Shown: positions 10,170-20,492 of the stretch, in pieces | Layout: each line of letters begins with the position of its first letter | Numbering within the stretch: the first letter of the stretch is position 1 | Source of the DNA: Rhodospirillaceae bacterium | Lineage (GTDB): Bacteria; Pseudomonadota; Alphaproteobacteria; MPNO01; UBA2964 | Direction of reading: 5' to 3' | Assembly (NCBI GenBank): GCA_002709075.1 | Contig: PAPV01000022.1 | Span: forward strand, 1 to 64,000 | Length of the DNA: 64,000 nucleotides | Position numbers and translations under genes: made by a program | Notes under the pieces: generated by a model | The model's database searches: none | Seen by the model: the letters and a program-made list of their open reading frames with translations, nothing else | Told to the model about the DNA's origin: nothing

Positions 10170-10982
10170 ATGAATAGTCCTGATTACCAAAACATCAAGT
10201 TTTCAATCAAAAATGGAATAGCACACCTCATACTGGCAAGACATGATATTCGCAACGCATTTTCGGACACCAAATTTACTGATGAAATTTTAGAGGGGCT
10301 ATCGGTAGCACAGCATTCAAAAGATGTTCGAGTTTTGGTTCTATCAGCAGAGGGTTCCGCGTTTTCTGCAGGAGGTAACATCAAAGATATGCGTGATAAA
10401 AAGGGTATTTTTGGAGGTGGAACAGCGGGAACCCGTCGCGGCTACATGGAGGGTATACAGCGTATACCAAAAGCTTTGTTTGGAATGGATATACCAACGA
10501 TTTCTGCTGTCCAAGGTCCAGCTATAGGAGCAGGATGTGACCTTGCACTTTTCTGTGACATTACCATTTGCTCAACTTTGGCTAAATTTGGCGAAACATT
10601 TATTAACGTTGGAATTATTCCAGGTGATGGTGGTTCATGGATTCTTCCCCGCCGCGTTGGGTTGCAACGCGCAGCAGAACTCTCATTTACAGGAAGGATA
10701 GTGGAGGGCCCAGAAGCTGCAGAAATTGGTTTAGCATTAGAATGCGTCGAACCTGAGTCATTGATGGAAAAAGTAATGGATCTCGCAAAGACTATTGCAG
10801 AACGTCCACCAATTACAGCACGTATGATGAAAACTCTGTTCCGGCAATCACTCTCCTCCCATCTTCACGACTTTTTAGATAATTGCGCTTCTATTCAAGC
10901 AATATGCCATTCAACTGAGGACCATCTTGAAGCAGTGGAGAGTATTTTAAATAAACGCGCCCCGAAATATAGGGGTTTGTGA
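10170..10982 (+). CDS. Enoyl-CoA hydratase/isomerase (crotonase family)
   Basis: A 270-residue crotonase-fold enzyme for CoA thioesters. Oxyanion-hole residues lie in SAFSAGGNIKDM (near 66-78) and PAIGAGCDLALFCD (near 117-130). At the usual first catalytic acid position, GETFINVGIIPGDGG carries the acidic residues expected of hydratases, so activity is likely; substrate unknown. Start supported by AAAGGATA ahead of the ATG. It is divergent from nnr and has no fatty-acid oxidation partner beside it. Confidence 0.88.
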   Translation: MNSPDYQNIKFSIKNGIAHLILARHDIRNAFSDTKFTDEILEGLSVAQHSKDVRVLVLSAEGSAFSAGGNIKDMRDKKGIFGGGTAGTRRGYMEGIQRIPKALFGMDIPTISAVQGPAIGAGCDLALFCDITICSTLAKFGETFINVGIIPGDGGSWILPRRVGLQRAAELSFTGRIVEGPEAAEIGLALECVEPESLMEKVMDLAKTIAERPPITARMMKTLFRQSLSSHLHDFLDNCASIQAICHSTEDHLEAVESILNKRAPKYRGL

Positions 10983-11082
10983 ATAAGTTTATAGTGAAAT
11001 AAATATTTTCAGTTCTTGATTTCTAAAAGCTTCGGTGAACTCAAAAAAACTTCGTTGCAAAAATTGTTATTATTTACAATTA

Positions 11083-11769
11083 TCAGAAGTGATTTCTATT
11101 CAGTTGATTTTTTACATCTTCAAGTTTCATCACATCAGCATATTTATGATGCATATCAAAAAGGTTAATTTTGTGGATGATTTCACTTCGATCAAAAACA
11201 CATTCTTCGACAACAGATATGTGCTTTCCTAGCATATGCCCCTCTAATACTGATGCTCGAACGCAGCCCGACGTGCTCTCTCCACAAACTATAAGACTAT
11301 CAACTTTGCGTTCATTAAGATGAGCGATTAATGGTGTCCCGAAAAATGAACTTGGCCTCTCTTTTCGTAACACCAGATCTTCCGGCTGGGGCGCAAAAGC
11401 ATCGTGTATTTCACAGTCGTGCTCTTCCAATTCTATACCACGCCTTTTTGTTGAATGCACCCGATGCGGTGAAAACTGAGCTGTAACATAGAATATTGGA
11501 ACTTCTAGTCGTCGACAGGATGCAATTAAATCTTGTGTTGGCTCGATGGCATCATGGGCATAAATTCCGCAACTGTTAGGGTGCTCGGACTCTAATTCAT
11601 GCGGCATTCTTGAACCACCTTTGTAAACGAGGTTATATAAATCAATCACAAGTAGACCAGGGTTTGAACCTACGTAAGTGTCGCGTGCATAGGGAGAATA
11701 GGTCCGGATGTCACGTTCTGGTATCACATCTCTCCAACAATGATCTTCAAATTGGTCTTTTGTTGCCAT
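11083..11769 (-). CDS. Isochorismatase-family cysteine hydrolase
   Basis: A 228-residue hydrolase. The catalytic triad of the family is visible: Asp in LLVIDLYN (near 43), Lys in LVLRKERPSSF (near 138) and Cys in ESTSGCVRASV (near 168). The long N-terminal lead before the Asp and the overall layout resemble N-carbamoylsarcosine or maleamate amidohydrolases, which cleave C-N bonds in amine and nicotinate breakdown. The exact substrate is not shown. Strong ribosome binding site (AAGGAAAGG) before ATG 11769. It is convergent with the crotonase gene and divergent from the CoxL-type gene. Confidence 0.82.
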   Translation of the reverse strand: MATKDQFEDHCWRDVIPERDIRTYSPYARDTYVGSNPGLLVIDLYNLVYKGGSRMPHELESEHPNSCGIYAHDAIEPTQDLIASCRRLEVPIFYVTAQFSPHRVHSTKRRGIELEEHDCEIHDAFAPQPEDLVLRKERPSSFFGTPLIAHLNERKVDSLIVCGESTSGCVRASVLEGHMLGKHISVVEECVFDRSEIIHKINLFDMHHKYADVMKLEDVKNQLNRNHF

Positions 11770-12079
11770 AAATAACCTTTCCTTTTTACAATTAAAATAT
11801 AACTTCTAACGATATTCGTTAATAAACAACACTGTAACTAAAATAAAATCGATCAGAATTTTTTTCAGTTTAACAATCGTAGTCATAGAAACAAGTGTTA
11901 TTACTGAATAAGATAAATTCTATTTGAAACCTAGTCCATAGATTTTCAAACTGCCTAATTCTTTTCGAAGATAGCCGATTTCGGGTTTGGAAAGAAAAAT
12001 TACCAAAACTATTTAATTGGTAATGCCAAATATTTGATCTAAGTATTATTAGTAACTTTGCACTATAAAGAGGAATTCG
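11770..12079. promoter_or_regulatory. Divergent intergenic region with inverted repeats
   Basis: About 310 bases between the isochorismatase-like gene and the CoxL-type gene, very AT-rich, no ORF of note. It holds ATTACCAA at 11999-12006 and its inverse TTGGTAAT at 12017-12024 (10-base spacer), followed at 12027-12036 by the palindrome CAAATATTTG. Both lie 45-80 bases before the start at 12080, where an operator would be expected. The binding protein is unknown. Confidence 0.4.
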
Positions 12080-14422
12080 ATGGGAGAATATGCGTTAGGC
12101 CAAGCTGTACCAAGGTCGGAAGACCCTCGTCTTCTCTCCGGAGGAGGCAGATATGTCGATGATATCAAACTCCCAGGAATGGCATACGGATGGGTTGTAC
12201 GTTCTCCTTATGCAGCAGCAAATATAATTTCTATCGATACCAAAATTGCAAAGAATGCTAGTGGTGTACTCGCTGTTCTAACGGGCGATGATTGGAAAGC
12301 TTCCGGTCTTGGAGACATGCCCATAGCTTCAGGGCGGAAACGTGCCGATGGTGCAGCGATGTTCTGTCCACCCATGCCTGCTTTAATTAGGAAAAGAGCT
12401 CGCAGAGTTGGAGATTATGTAGCGTTTGTAGTGGCAGAAACACTGGCAGAAGCTAAGGATGCCGCCGAATTAATTGATATAAAATATGATATTTTGCCCG
12501 CCGTGACGGATGCAGAGGCTGCAATTTCTAACGGTTCCCCAGCAGTTTGGGATGAATGCCCAGACAACATATGTTTTGTCCACACAGGAGGAGACGCGGC
12601 TGCGGTAGAACAAGCTTTTGAAACTGCAAAGCATGTCATCACCCAAAAGTGCCGTATTAATAGGGTTATGGCAATGCCCATGGAACCTCGCGGCTGCACT
12701 GGAGATTACAACCACTCTGATGAACATTACACACTATACACCACTCTTCAGGGTGTTCACCCTTATAGAACGACTTTAGCAGATAAAATATTAAAAGTAC
12801 CTGAAAACAAAGTGCGTGTTGTAGCGCTGGATGTCGGCGGCAGTTTCGGGATGAAGTCCCCTGTGTACAACGAGGGGCCGCTCTGCCTGTGGGCTTCTAA
12901 AATATTGCACCGTCCAGTAAAGTGGATGGGTGACAGGTCAGAATCTTTTTTGTCTGACTATGCTGGTCGAGATAACATTACAACTGCCTCTCTTGCTCTG
13001 ACTGCTCAAGGGAAATTCCTCGGGTTTAAGGTTGAAACCCTTGCGGGCCTAGGGGCTTATATTGGATCTGCTACTCCCAACCCGGCAATTAATAACCTTG
13101 GCACACTTGCTGGAGTTTATATGATACCAGCAATTTCAGTTAAAGTTACAGGAGTAATCACCAACAACAATCCAGTTACTCCCTACAGGGGGGCCGGTCG
13201 GCCAGAGGCAGCCTTAATTATTGAACGCACTATTGATCTTGCAGCCGATAAGCTTAACTTCGACCCAGCAGAACTGCGAAGATTAAATACCATTCCTCCA
13301 GAAGCAATGCCCTATAAAACTGCATTATACTTTACTTACGACTGCGGTGAATTCGAAAAAAACATGGATATCACCATGGATATGGCTGACTGGCATGGTT
13401 TTGAAAAGAGAAGAAAAGAGTCACTTGCCTTGGGAAAACTTCGAGGTATAGGTATGTCAAATACGATTGAGCGTGCTGCATCTCCAGGATTTGAGGCTGC
13501 AGAAATCCGTGTTGGAAGATCAGGGACAGTTACACTTCAAAGTGGATCTTGCACTCAAGGACAGGGTCATGAAACTGTTTTTAAACAGATAGTCGCCGAT
13601 AAACTTGGTATCGGCTTTAATGATATTAATTACGTGTGGGGTGACACAGACAAGGTAGCCTTTGGCCATGGAACAGGCGGCTCACGCTCATCTGCCTTAG
13701 GTGGATCTGCCGTTAACATGGCAACAGATAAGGTTATTGAAAAAGCAATTAAAATCGCGGCACACAACCTAGAGGCAGCACCTGAGGATATTGAACTTTC
13801 TGAGGGCCTATTCACGGTAGTTGGAACCGATAAAGCGTTATCATTTATTGAGGTGGCAAAGGCAGCCGTAAATCCGAACAGCATACCCAAAGATATGGAG
13901 CCGGGGATAAATGAACAGGCTACATACACGGCGGACATGATGAATTACCCTAATGGATGTCACATTTGCGAATTAGAAATCGATCCCGATACCGGAATTA
14001 TTGAAATACTAAAATACAGCGTAGTTGATGATGTTGGCACAGTGATGAACCCCCTGCTTTTAAAGGGACAGATAATGGGTGGTATTGTGCAAGGAGTCGG
14101 ACAAGCACTCATGGAGGATGTGGCTTATGATGAAAATGGCCAGCTTATCACGGGAAGTTTCATGGATTATGGCATGCCCCGTGCCGACAATATGAGTTAT
14201 ATGGATATTAAATCTAACCCAGTGCCCACAAAAACAAATCCGCTTGGTGTAAAAGGTGCTGGCGAAGCAGGAAATGTAGGAGGCCTACCCGCAGTTATGA
14301 ATGCTATAATTGATGCGCTCTCCCCTCTAGGAATTCTCCATTTGGATATGCCCTGCACACCGGAAAAAATTTGGAGGGCGATTCAGTCTTGCAATAACAA
14401 AAATAGAAAAACAGCGATTTAA
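12080..14422 (+). CDS. Molybdenum hydroxylase large subunit, CoxL/xanthine dehydrogenase family (copy 1)
   Basis: A 780-residue molybdopterin-cytosine-dinucleotide-binding subunit. Seen: N-terminal a/b hammerhead domain (from GQAVPRSEDPRLLSGGGRY), molybdopterin regions with DVGGSFGMK and GSCTQGQGHET, an active-site loop PYRGAGRPEA (form-II-like, not the form-I CO dehydrogenase loop), and the catalytic glutamate in GVKGAGEAGNVGG. The partner FeS and FAD subunits (CoxS, CoxM) are not next to it, nor anywhere in the window. A clear paralog lies at 60620-62956 on the other strand. Good ribosome binding site (GAGGAATTCG). Oxidises an unknown aldehyde, purine or N-heterocycle. Confidence 0.88.
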   Translation: MGEYALGQAVPRSEDPRLLSGGGRYVDDIKLPGMAYGWVVRSPYAAANIISIDTKIAKNASGVLAVLTGDDWKASGLGDMPIASGRKRADGAAMFCPPMPALIRKRARRVGDYVAFVVAETLAEAKDAAELIDIKYDILPAVTDAEAAISNGSPAVWDECPDNICFVHTGGDAAAVEQAFETAKHVITQKCRINRVMAMPMEPRGCTGDYNHSDEHYTLYTTLQGVHPYRTTLADKILKVPENKVRVVALDVGGSFGMKSPVYNEGPLCLWASKILHRPVKWMGDRSESFLSDYAGRDNITTASLALTAQGKFLGFKVETLAGLGAYIGSATPNPAINNLGTLAGVYMIPAISVKVTGVITNNNPVTPYRGAGRPEAALIIERTIDLAADKLNFDPAELRRLNTIPPEAMPYKTALYFTYDCGEFEKNMDITMDMADWHGFEKRRKESLALGKLRGIGMSNTIERAASPGFEAAEIRVGRSGTVTLQSGSCTQGQGHETVFKQIVADKLGIGFNDINYVWGDTDKVAFGHGTGGSRSSALGGSAVNMATDKVIEKAIKIAAHNLEAAPEDIELSEGLFTVVGTDKALSFIEVAKAAVNPNSIPKDMEPGINEQATYTADMMNYPNGCHICELEIDPDTGIIEILKYSVVDDVGTVMNPLLLKGQIMGGIVQGVGQALMEDVAYDENGQLITGSFMDYGMPRADNMSYMDIKSNPVPTKTNPLGVKGAGEAGNVGGLPAVMNAIIDALSPLGILHLDMPCTPEKIWRAIQSCNNKNRKTAI

Positions 14423-14682
14423 TATGACATACGTTACTTATCGATTGAGGTAGGTAGAAAAGCTTTTCAAGGAGCGGCTTCTTTAGGCGGAATAGGAACT
14501 TTTTTTCACAAATCACAGCACATCTTAATTGTAAAAACTATCTAACCAAAAAATAAGCTAAAAAGCATTATTTGGCTCAAAAACTCGGAAATCAATTACT
14601 TTCTTTTTTCTTTTGTTAGAAAATACAAAAACTCAAAAGAAAGCTATTTTTTTATAATTCCTAATAATACCAAAATATGCAA

Positions 14683-14760
<78 letters not shown>

Positions 14761-14801
14761 ATTCGGAAGTTCAAGCTTCTTAAACCTGCCCTCGCCGCTC
14801 G

Positions 14802-15962
14802 TCAACAACCGAAGTGCCGCTTAAGACGCAATATTGCTGTAGCAATTGTTTCCTCATCTTTACAGAAACAGAAACGAATGTGCTTCGTAATTTCTTCGTC
14901 ACAATAAAACGCACTCAATGGAATAGCAGAGACACGTGCTTTTTCAGTTATATACCTGCAAAATTCTTTGTCATTTCCACCAAAACCTGTTGCTTCATAA
15001 TCGGCTATAATAAAATAGGTTCCTTCACACCTTAGCACCTCCATACCACAGGCCTCCAACCCGAGGGCAAGCTGATCCCGGCGACACTGCAGTTCAGACG
15101 CTAGAGAACAAAAATAGTCATTTGATTTTTTAAGGCCAAAGGCTACCCCCGCCTGCAAATTTGGCGGTGTGGTAAAAGTTAGAAATTGATGTGCTCTTTT
15201 GATGCACGAGAGCAAATGCGAACTAGCTGTAACATATCCCACTTTCCACCCGGTCAATGAAAATGTTTTTCCAGCTGATCCGATCCTGATACAACGATCC
15301 CGCATATTAGGGAGTGTGATAAGGGGTACATGTTCAGCTGAACCGAAAACTAAATGTTCATATACTTCATCACAAATCGCAAAAACATTATGCTTTTGTA
15401 AAAGTCTTGAAATGGTCTGTAATTCTTTAAGAGAAAAAACTTTGGCGCATGGATTCATCGGTGTATTTAGCAGAAAAATTTTAGTCCTATTATTAAAGGC
15501 ATTATTTAATTCTTCGACAGGCAGTTTCCAGTTTGGAGGTTTCAAGCGCACACACTTTGGAACTCCTCCTGCCCTGAGAACAATCGGCAAATAAGAGTCG
15601 TAGAGAGGTTCTAATAAAATTACTTCATCACCCGGTTCTATCAGACCAAACAAGCATGCTGCTAATGCCTCTGTTGCACCGGAAGTAATAAGAACTTCAG
15701 TTTGCCAATCAGTTTGCAAATCATAAAAACGAGCATTGCACGATGCTACCGCCTTTCGAAGGGCTGGAAGCCCTAACATTGGTGGATATTGATTTATTCC
15801 ATTTTTGATATAGTCAACAGCTACATTTACAACGTCAGGAGGCCCATTTCCGTCTGGAAAACCCTGCCCTAAGTTTATGGCTTCGTTAGCATCCGAAAGA
15901 CGAGACATTACTTCAAAAATTGTGGTACCAAAACTTGATAAAACGCTGTTACCAGTCTCCAT
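14802..15962 (-). CDS. Class I/II PLP-dependent aminotransferase
   Basis: A 386-residue fold-type I aminotransferase. The PLP lysine lies in SAGKTFSLTGWKVGY (near residue 235), the cofactor-binding NTPMNP (near 170) and the C-terminal substrate arginine in HIRFCFCK. The pattern INLGQGFPDGNGP near the start is typical of the methionine/kynurenine/N-succinyl-diaminopimelate-type subgroup; the exact substrates are uncertain. The frame can be extended five codons to a TTG, but ATG 15962 has GAAGG at proper distance. Divergent from glnB, 211 bases away. Confidence 0.88.
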   Translation of the reverse strand: METGNSVLSSFGTTIFEVMSRLSDANEAINLGQGFPDGNGPPDVVNVAVDYIKNGINQYPPMLGLPALRKAVASCNARFYDLQTDWQTEVLITSGATEALAACLFGLIEPGDEVILLEPLYDSYLPIVLRAGGVPKCVRLKPPNWKLPVEELNNAFNNRTKIFLLNTPMNPCAKVFSLKELQTISRLLQKHNVFAICDEVYEHLVFGSAEHVPLITLPNMRDRCIRIGSAGKTFSLTGWKVGYVTASSHLLSCIKRAHQFLTFTTPPNLQAGVAFGLKKSNDYFCSLASELQCRRDQLALGLEACGMEVLRCEGTYFIIADYEATGFGGNDKEFCRYITEKARVSAIPLSAFYCDEEITKHIRFCFCKDEETIATAILRLKRHFGC

Positions 15963-16096
15963 AAGCGTGACCTTCAAAAAAAATTATAAAACTGCAAAAA
16001 TGTCTATGATAATTTAACTGCCTGCACAATAATCGTTCTGCCTATTTTTAATGCAACTTTTTTTAAAAAGGTAAACTAAATTTAATGTTTATACAG

Positions 16097-16116
16097 GGTT
16101 TCTAAGAAACCTTTTT
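16097..16116 (+). terminator. Terminator-like hairpin ahead of the glnB promoter
   Basis: GGTTTC, loop TAA, GAAACC, then TTTTT on the plus strand: a short but perfect intrinsic-terminator form. No plus-strand gene lies directly upstream (the aminotransferase is divergent), so it either stops stray transcription into glnB or acts as an attenuator for a transcript that starts in 15970-16095. Confidence 0.5.
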
Positions 16117-16127
16117 GTCATTAATGT

Positions 16128-16144
16128 TTGGCATGGCGTATGCA
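16128..16144 (+). promoter_or_regulatory. Sigma-54 promoter of glnB-glnA
   Basis: TTGGCATGGCGTATGCA has the -24 GG (16130-16131) and -12 GC (16142-16143) dinucleotides exactly 10 bases apart and fits the RpoN consensus YTGGCAC-N5-TTGC. It ends 29 bases before the glnB ATG. NtrC-driven transcription of glnBA is well established in proteobacteria; I see no clear NtrC site. Confidence 0.72.
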
Positions 16145-16158
16145 TACTTAAAAATTAG

Positions 16159-16512
<354 letters not shown>

Positions 16513-16566
16513 TTTCTGATTCTTATGAGGTATTAGGGTCAACAATGTAAAGTAAAAGGCTTATAA

Positions 16567-17976
16567 ATGACTGATAATAAAACAATCATGAAGATAATCG
16601 AAGATAATGATGTGGAATATGTTGATCTTAGATTCACCGATCCAAGGGGCAAATGGCAACATACCGCTCAGCATGTTACAACTATTGATGACGATTTCTT
16701 TGAAAATGGAATAATGTTTGATGGGTCTTCAATTGCAGGATGGAAAGCAATTAATGAGTCAGATATGACTTTAATGCCAAACCCTGACACGGCTGTTATG
16801 GATCCATTCACCGCACAACCGCAATTGATATTGTTTTGCGATGTATTAGAGCCATCCACTGGGCAACCATATGAGCGCTGTCCAAGGGGCATTGCAAAAA
16901 AAGCATTAGCCTACATGGGATCAGCTGGAATTGGCGATACAGCTTATTTCGGACCGGAAGCAGAGTTTTTCATTTTCGATGATGTACGTTTTGAATGTAC
17001 AATGAACAGTTCTTCATATGAAATTGACAGCTCAGAAGGGCCATACAACTCTGGAGCAATTATTGATGGAGGGAATACAGGACATCGACCAGGTATAAAA
17101 GGAGGTTACTTTCCTGTCCCGCCAGTGGACTCAGGTACTGATATCCGGGCGGAAATGGTTTCTATTATGACGCAAATGGGTCTGCCGATGGAAAAACATC
17201 ACCATGAGGTGGCACCCAGTCAACATGAACTCGGTATCAAATTCAACACATTATTGAAAGCGGCAGACAACCAACAAATATACAAATATGTTGTACATAT
17301 GGTTGCTCATCAATATGGGAAAACCGCAACGTTTATGCCAAAACCTGTAGCCGGTGACAACGGTTCTGGTATGCACACACATCAGTCGATTTGGAAAAAT
17401 AATAAACCACTTTTCGCAGGTTCCGGATATGCGGATTTGTCAGAAAGCGCATTATATTACATCGGTGGAATAATTCGACATGCCAGAGCTATCAACGCCT
17501 TCTCTAATCCTTCCACCAACAGTTACAAAAGATTGATACCTGGATTTGAAGCACCTGTACTTCTTGCGTATTCTGCGCGTAACCGTTCTGCTTCTTGCCG
17601 CATTCCTTACTCGGCTAGCCCGAATGGTAAGCGCGTGGAAGTAAGATTTCCAGATTCCACTGCTAACCCATACCTTGCATTTTCAGCGATGCTTATGGCA
17701 GGACTCGATGGGATAGAAAATAAAATCCATCCAGGCGACCCAATGGATAAAGATCTTTATGATTTGCCACCTGAAGAGCTAGAGGGTGTTCCAACTGTGA
17801 GTTCATCTTTACGCCAATCAGTTGAAGCGTTGAACGATGATCGGGACTTTTTAAAAAAAGGTGATGTGTTTAGTGATGATGCGATAGACGCTTACATTGG
17901 TCTAAAAATTGAGGAATGTCTGGAATTTGAGGAATCTCCTCATCCTATAGAATATAAAATGTATTACAGCGCATAG
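16567..17976 (+). CDS. glnA: Glutamine synthetase type I
   Basis: A 469-residue cytoplasmic dodecameric enzyme that makes glutamine from glutamate, ammonia and ATP. Motifs: [10 protein letters not shown] (near 52), metal-binding GPEAEFF (near 130), ATP-binding [16 protein letters not shown] (near 260), NRSASCRIP (near 340) and the adenylylation Tyr398 in [10 protein letters not shown], so it is of the GlnE-regulated GSI-beta kind. Ribosome binding site AAAAGG. Co-transcribed with glnB. An 8-bp hairpin follows the stop at once. Confidence 0.98.
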   Translation: MTDNKTIMKIIEDNDVEYVDLRFTDPRGKWQHTAQHVTTIDDDFFENGIMFDGSSIAGWKAINESDMTLMPNPDTAVMDPFTAQPQLILFCDVLEPSTGQPYERCPRGIAKKALAYMGSAGIGDTAYFGPEAEFFIFDDVRFECTMNSSSYEIDSSEGPYNSGAIIDGGNTGHRPGIKGGYFPVPPVDSGTDIRAEMVSIMTQMGLPMEKHHHEVAPSQHELGIKFNTLLKAADNQQIYKYVVHMVAHQYGKTATFMPKPVAGDNGSGMHTHQSIWKNNKPLFAGSGYADLSESALYYIGGIIRHARAINAFSNPSTNSYKRLIPGFEAPVLLAYSARNRSASCRIPYSASPNGKRVEVRFPDSTANPYLAFSAMLMAGLDGIENKIHPGDPMDKDLYDLPPEELEGVPTVSSSLRQSVEALNDDRDFLKKGDVFSDDAIDAYIGLKIEECLEFEESPHPIEYKMYYSA

Positions 17977-17997
17977 CAAAACTTGTGGAAAGTTTTG
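17977..17997 (+). other. Hairpin directly after glnA
   Basis: CAAAACTT (17977-17984) and AAGTTTTG (17990-17997) form a perfect 8-bp stem with a GTGGA loop right after the glnA TAG. It has no T-run behind it (GGGG follows), so it is a possible 3'-end stabilising or rho-type stop structure rather than an intrinsic terminator. Confidence 0.4.
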
Positions 17998-18026
17998 GGG
18001 CAGGTTTGCCAACAATAATTTGTTAC

Positions 18027-18419
18027 TCATTTAGCTATCTTACGTTTACGGCCATTTTTATCTAAAGCGACATATGTGAACTCACCCTCTGTCACTTTAA
18101 TCTCTTTTGACCCTGGACTTCGACTCCCAACATACACTTCCACGTTAGTAACTAGTGAAGTTGTACCGACATAGGAGACAGAGGCATAACAACTCACCAC
18201 GTCACCTACAGCAACGGGGCGATGAAACTCGATTTTATCGACAGCAACAGTGGTAACACGCCCACGCGCACGCTGAAATGCAACATTTGCTCCAGCTAAG
18301 TCCATAAGAGACATTAACCAACCACCAAAAATATCTCCGCTTGGATTGGTGTCAGCCGGCATTGCCAGCATTCGTATGGATGGTTCTTTTTTTATTTCGC
18401 TATTTTGATTACCCCGCAT
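18027..18419 (-). CDS. yciA: Acyl-CoA thioesterase, YciA-type hotdog fold
   Basis: A 130-residue single hotdog domain that hydrolyses acyl-CoA. The family signature is clear: MPADTNPSGDIFGGWLMSLMDLAG (catalytic Asn and Asp regions, near residues 20-43), then VAVDKIEFHRPVAVGDVVSCYA. Length fits YciA, not the two-domain forms. ATG 18419 has CAGGAAT upstream. It converges on glnA and is divergent from parE. Confidence 0.88.
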   Translation of the reverse strand: MRGNQNSEIKKEPSIRMLAMPADTNPSGDIFGGWLMSLMDLAGANVAFQRARGRVTTVAVDKIEFHRPVAVGDVVSCYASVSYVGTTSLVTNVEVYVGSRSPGSKEIKVTEGEFTYVALDKNGRKRKIAK

Positions 18420-18512
18420 ATTCCTGATTCCTAAACTCTCGCGATATACTACATGTCTTATTACTTTACATTTTATATGATTTTTGAATGCCTATAAATA
18501 CGCAGTAAAAAC

Positions 18513-20486
18513 ATGGGTTCTGTACATAATAATAAATCTAATTACTCCGCTGATGCTATTGAAGTTTTGGAAGGACTTGAGCCGGTCCGGATGAGGCCGG
18601 CAATGTATATTGGTGGATCGGATGAAAGGGCCATGCATCATCTAGCTGCAGAATTACTTGATAATGCGATGGATGAGGCCGTCGCTGGGCATGCAAGTTG
18701 GATAGAATTCAAATTAAAAGAAAATGGAACCTTAATGGTTCAAGACAATGGACGAGGCATTCCGATCGACGCCCATCCAAAGTTTAAAAATAAAACTGCG
18801 CTTGAAGTAGTAATGACCACACTTCACTCGGGTGGGAAATTTGATAACAAGGTTTATAATACATCTGGTGGACTGCATGGTGTTGGGCTTTCAGTGGTGA
18901 ATGCCCTTTCCGACACACTCACAGTTGAAGTAACACGCAAAAATATAAGATGGAAACAAAAATACTCACGCGGAAAGCCTACCAGCAAATTAGAACAGGT
19001 TGGACCAGCAAAAATAACTAGTGGAACAGCAGTCACTTTTCATCCAGATACAGATATTTTCGGCAAAAATTCAAAATTCCAACCAAAAGATTTATATGCA
19101 ATGGCCAAAGCCAAGGCATATCTTTTTAAAGGTGTTCGAATACGATGGAAATGTGAGAGTAAGACGCTAGATGAGAACTCTGGTATTCCAAAAGCAGAAC
19201 TGCTCCATTTTCCGTCGGGACTTACTCAATATCTTGAACATAGAATAGCAAATCGTAATGAAGTTATAAAAAAAGCATTTCACGGTGAAGGCAAATTCAA
19301 CGGTAAAGCGGGAAAAATTGAATGGGCGGTCTCCTGGACAAGTGATGGAGATGCCTCGCTTTTATCTTACTGCAACACAATTCATACACCAGAAGGTGGG
19401 ACACATGAAGCTGGTCTGAGGAATGCTTTGGTTAAGGGCCTTCGGGCTTATGCTGAACTTATTGGAAGTAAACGTGCTTCAATCATAACTGGAGAGGATG
19501 TAATGGGCTGCCTTTGGGGAGTGCTCTCCGCCTTCATCCCTAATCCTGAATTTCAAGGTCAAACAAAAGAAAAATTAACTACACGAAACTTAACTCGTAA
19601 TATTGAGTCAATTATTAAAGATAACTTCGATCATTTTTTAACCGATGATCCGAAATCGGCAACTATACTTTTAGACACAGTATTGGGACGCGCAGAAGAT
19701 CGTCTTAACAGAAAAAAAGCAAAAGAAACTTCACGTAAATCAGCGACAAGGACGCTTCGCCTTCCAGGAAAACTGTCAGATTGCAGTAATAAAACCGCTG
19801 AAGGTACAGAATTATTCTTAGTGGAAGGGGACTCCGCTGGCGGCTCAGCAAAACAAGCAAGAGACAGGGCCACACAAGCAGTATTACCTTTAAGAGGTAA
19901 AATTTTAAACGTTGCAAGTGCTTCAGCTGAAAAAATACATTCAAATCAGGAATTAAATGATTTAATGCTTGCACTTGGGTGCGGAATCAGATCAACATTT
20001 GATTTAAAAAAATTGCGATATGAAAAAATAATTATAATGACTGATGCAGATGTAGATGGGGCACATATCGCTTCTCTAATAATGACCTTTTTCTGGAAGG
20101 AAATGCCAGAATTAATAACAAACGGACACCTGTATCTGGCACTTCCCCCACTTTACCGCTTAGTTCAAGGTTCTAGGACCGAATACGCAATGAATGATCA
20201 AGAAAAAGATCAGCTTTTAAGAACTGTATTTTCACAAAAAGAAAAAATTGAAATTAGCCGTTTTAAAGGATTAGGTGAAATGCCTTCATCTCAATTAAAA
20301 GAGACAACAATGTCCTCAGACAAACGCGTTTTGTTAAAAATAATTGTACCAGATCCTATTTTGAATACAGAAGATTTCAAAGCTATGGATACTTTAATAG
20401 ATGACTTAATGGGCCGCAGGGCCGACCGACGTCTTGCTTTTATTCAAAAAAATGCACATCAAAGCAGTAACGCGTTAGACCTTTAG
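18513..20486 (+). CDS. parE: DNA topoisomerase IV subunit B
   Basis: The 657-residue ATPase subunit of topoisomerase IV, which unlinks daughter chromosomes with ParC. GHKL ATPase motifs: ELLDNAMDEAVAG (near 45-57), DNGRGIP (near 77) and the GGLHGVGLSVVNAL lid (near 113-127). The transducer domain follows, then TOPRIM with EGDSAGGSAKQARDR (near 440) and TDADVDGAHI. Length and lack of the extra GyrB insert point to ParE rather than GyrB. The ribosome binding site before ATG 18513 is weak. ParC is not in the window. Confidence 0.94.
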   Translation: MGSVHNNKSNYSADAIEVLEGLEPVRMRPAMYIGGSDERAMHHLAAELLDNAMDEAVAGHASWIEFKLKENGTLMVQDNGRGIPIDAHPKFKNKTALEVVMTTLHSGGKFDNKVYNTSGGLHGVGLSVVNALSDTLTVEVTRKNIRWKQKYSRGKPTSKLEQVGPAKITSGTAVTFHPDTDIFGKNSKFQPKDLYAMAKAKAYLFKGVRIRWKCESKTLDENSGIPKAELLHFPSGLTQYLEHRIANRNEVIKKAFHGEGKFNGKAGKIEWAVSWTSDGDASLLSYCNTIHTPEGGTHEAGLRNALVKGLRAYAELIGSKRASIITGEDVMGCLWGVLSAFIPNPEFQGQTKEKLTTRNLTRNIESIIKDNFDHFLTDDPKSATILLDTVLGRAEDRLNRKKAKETSRKSATRTLRLPGKLSDCSNKTAEGTELFLVEGDSAGGSAKQARDRATQAVLPLRGKILNVASASAEKIHSNQELNDLMLALGCGIRSTFDLKKLRYEKIIIMTDADVDGAHIASLIMTFFWKEMPELITNGHLYLALPPLYRLVQGSRTEYAMNDQEKDQLLRTVFSQKEKIEISRFKGLGEMPSSQLKETTMSSDKRVLLKIIVPDPILNTEDFKAMDTLIDDLMGRRADRRLAFIQKNAHQSSNALDL

Positions 20487-20492
20487 GTTTTC

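Noticed and set aside
16030-16060. Glutamine riboswitch (glnA RNA) ahead of glnB, suggested by ATCGTTC
   Set aside because: The other conserved boxes of that RNA (such as ACGGAAGTAGG) are missing.
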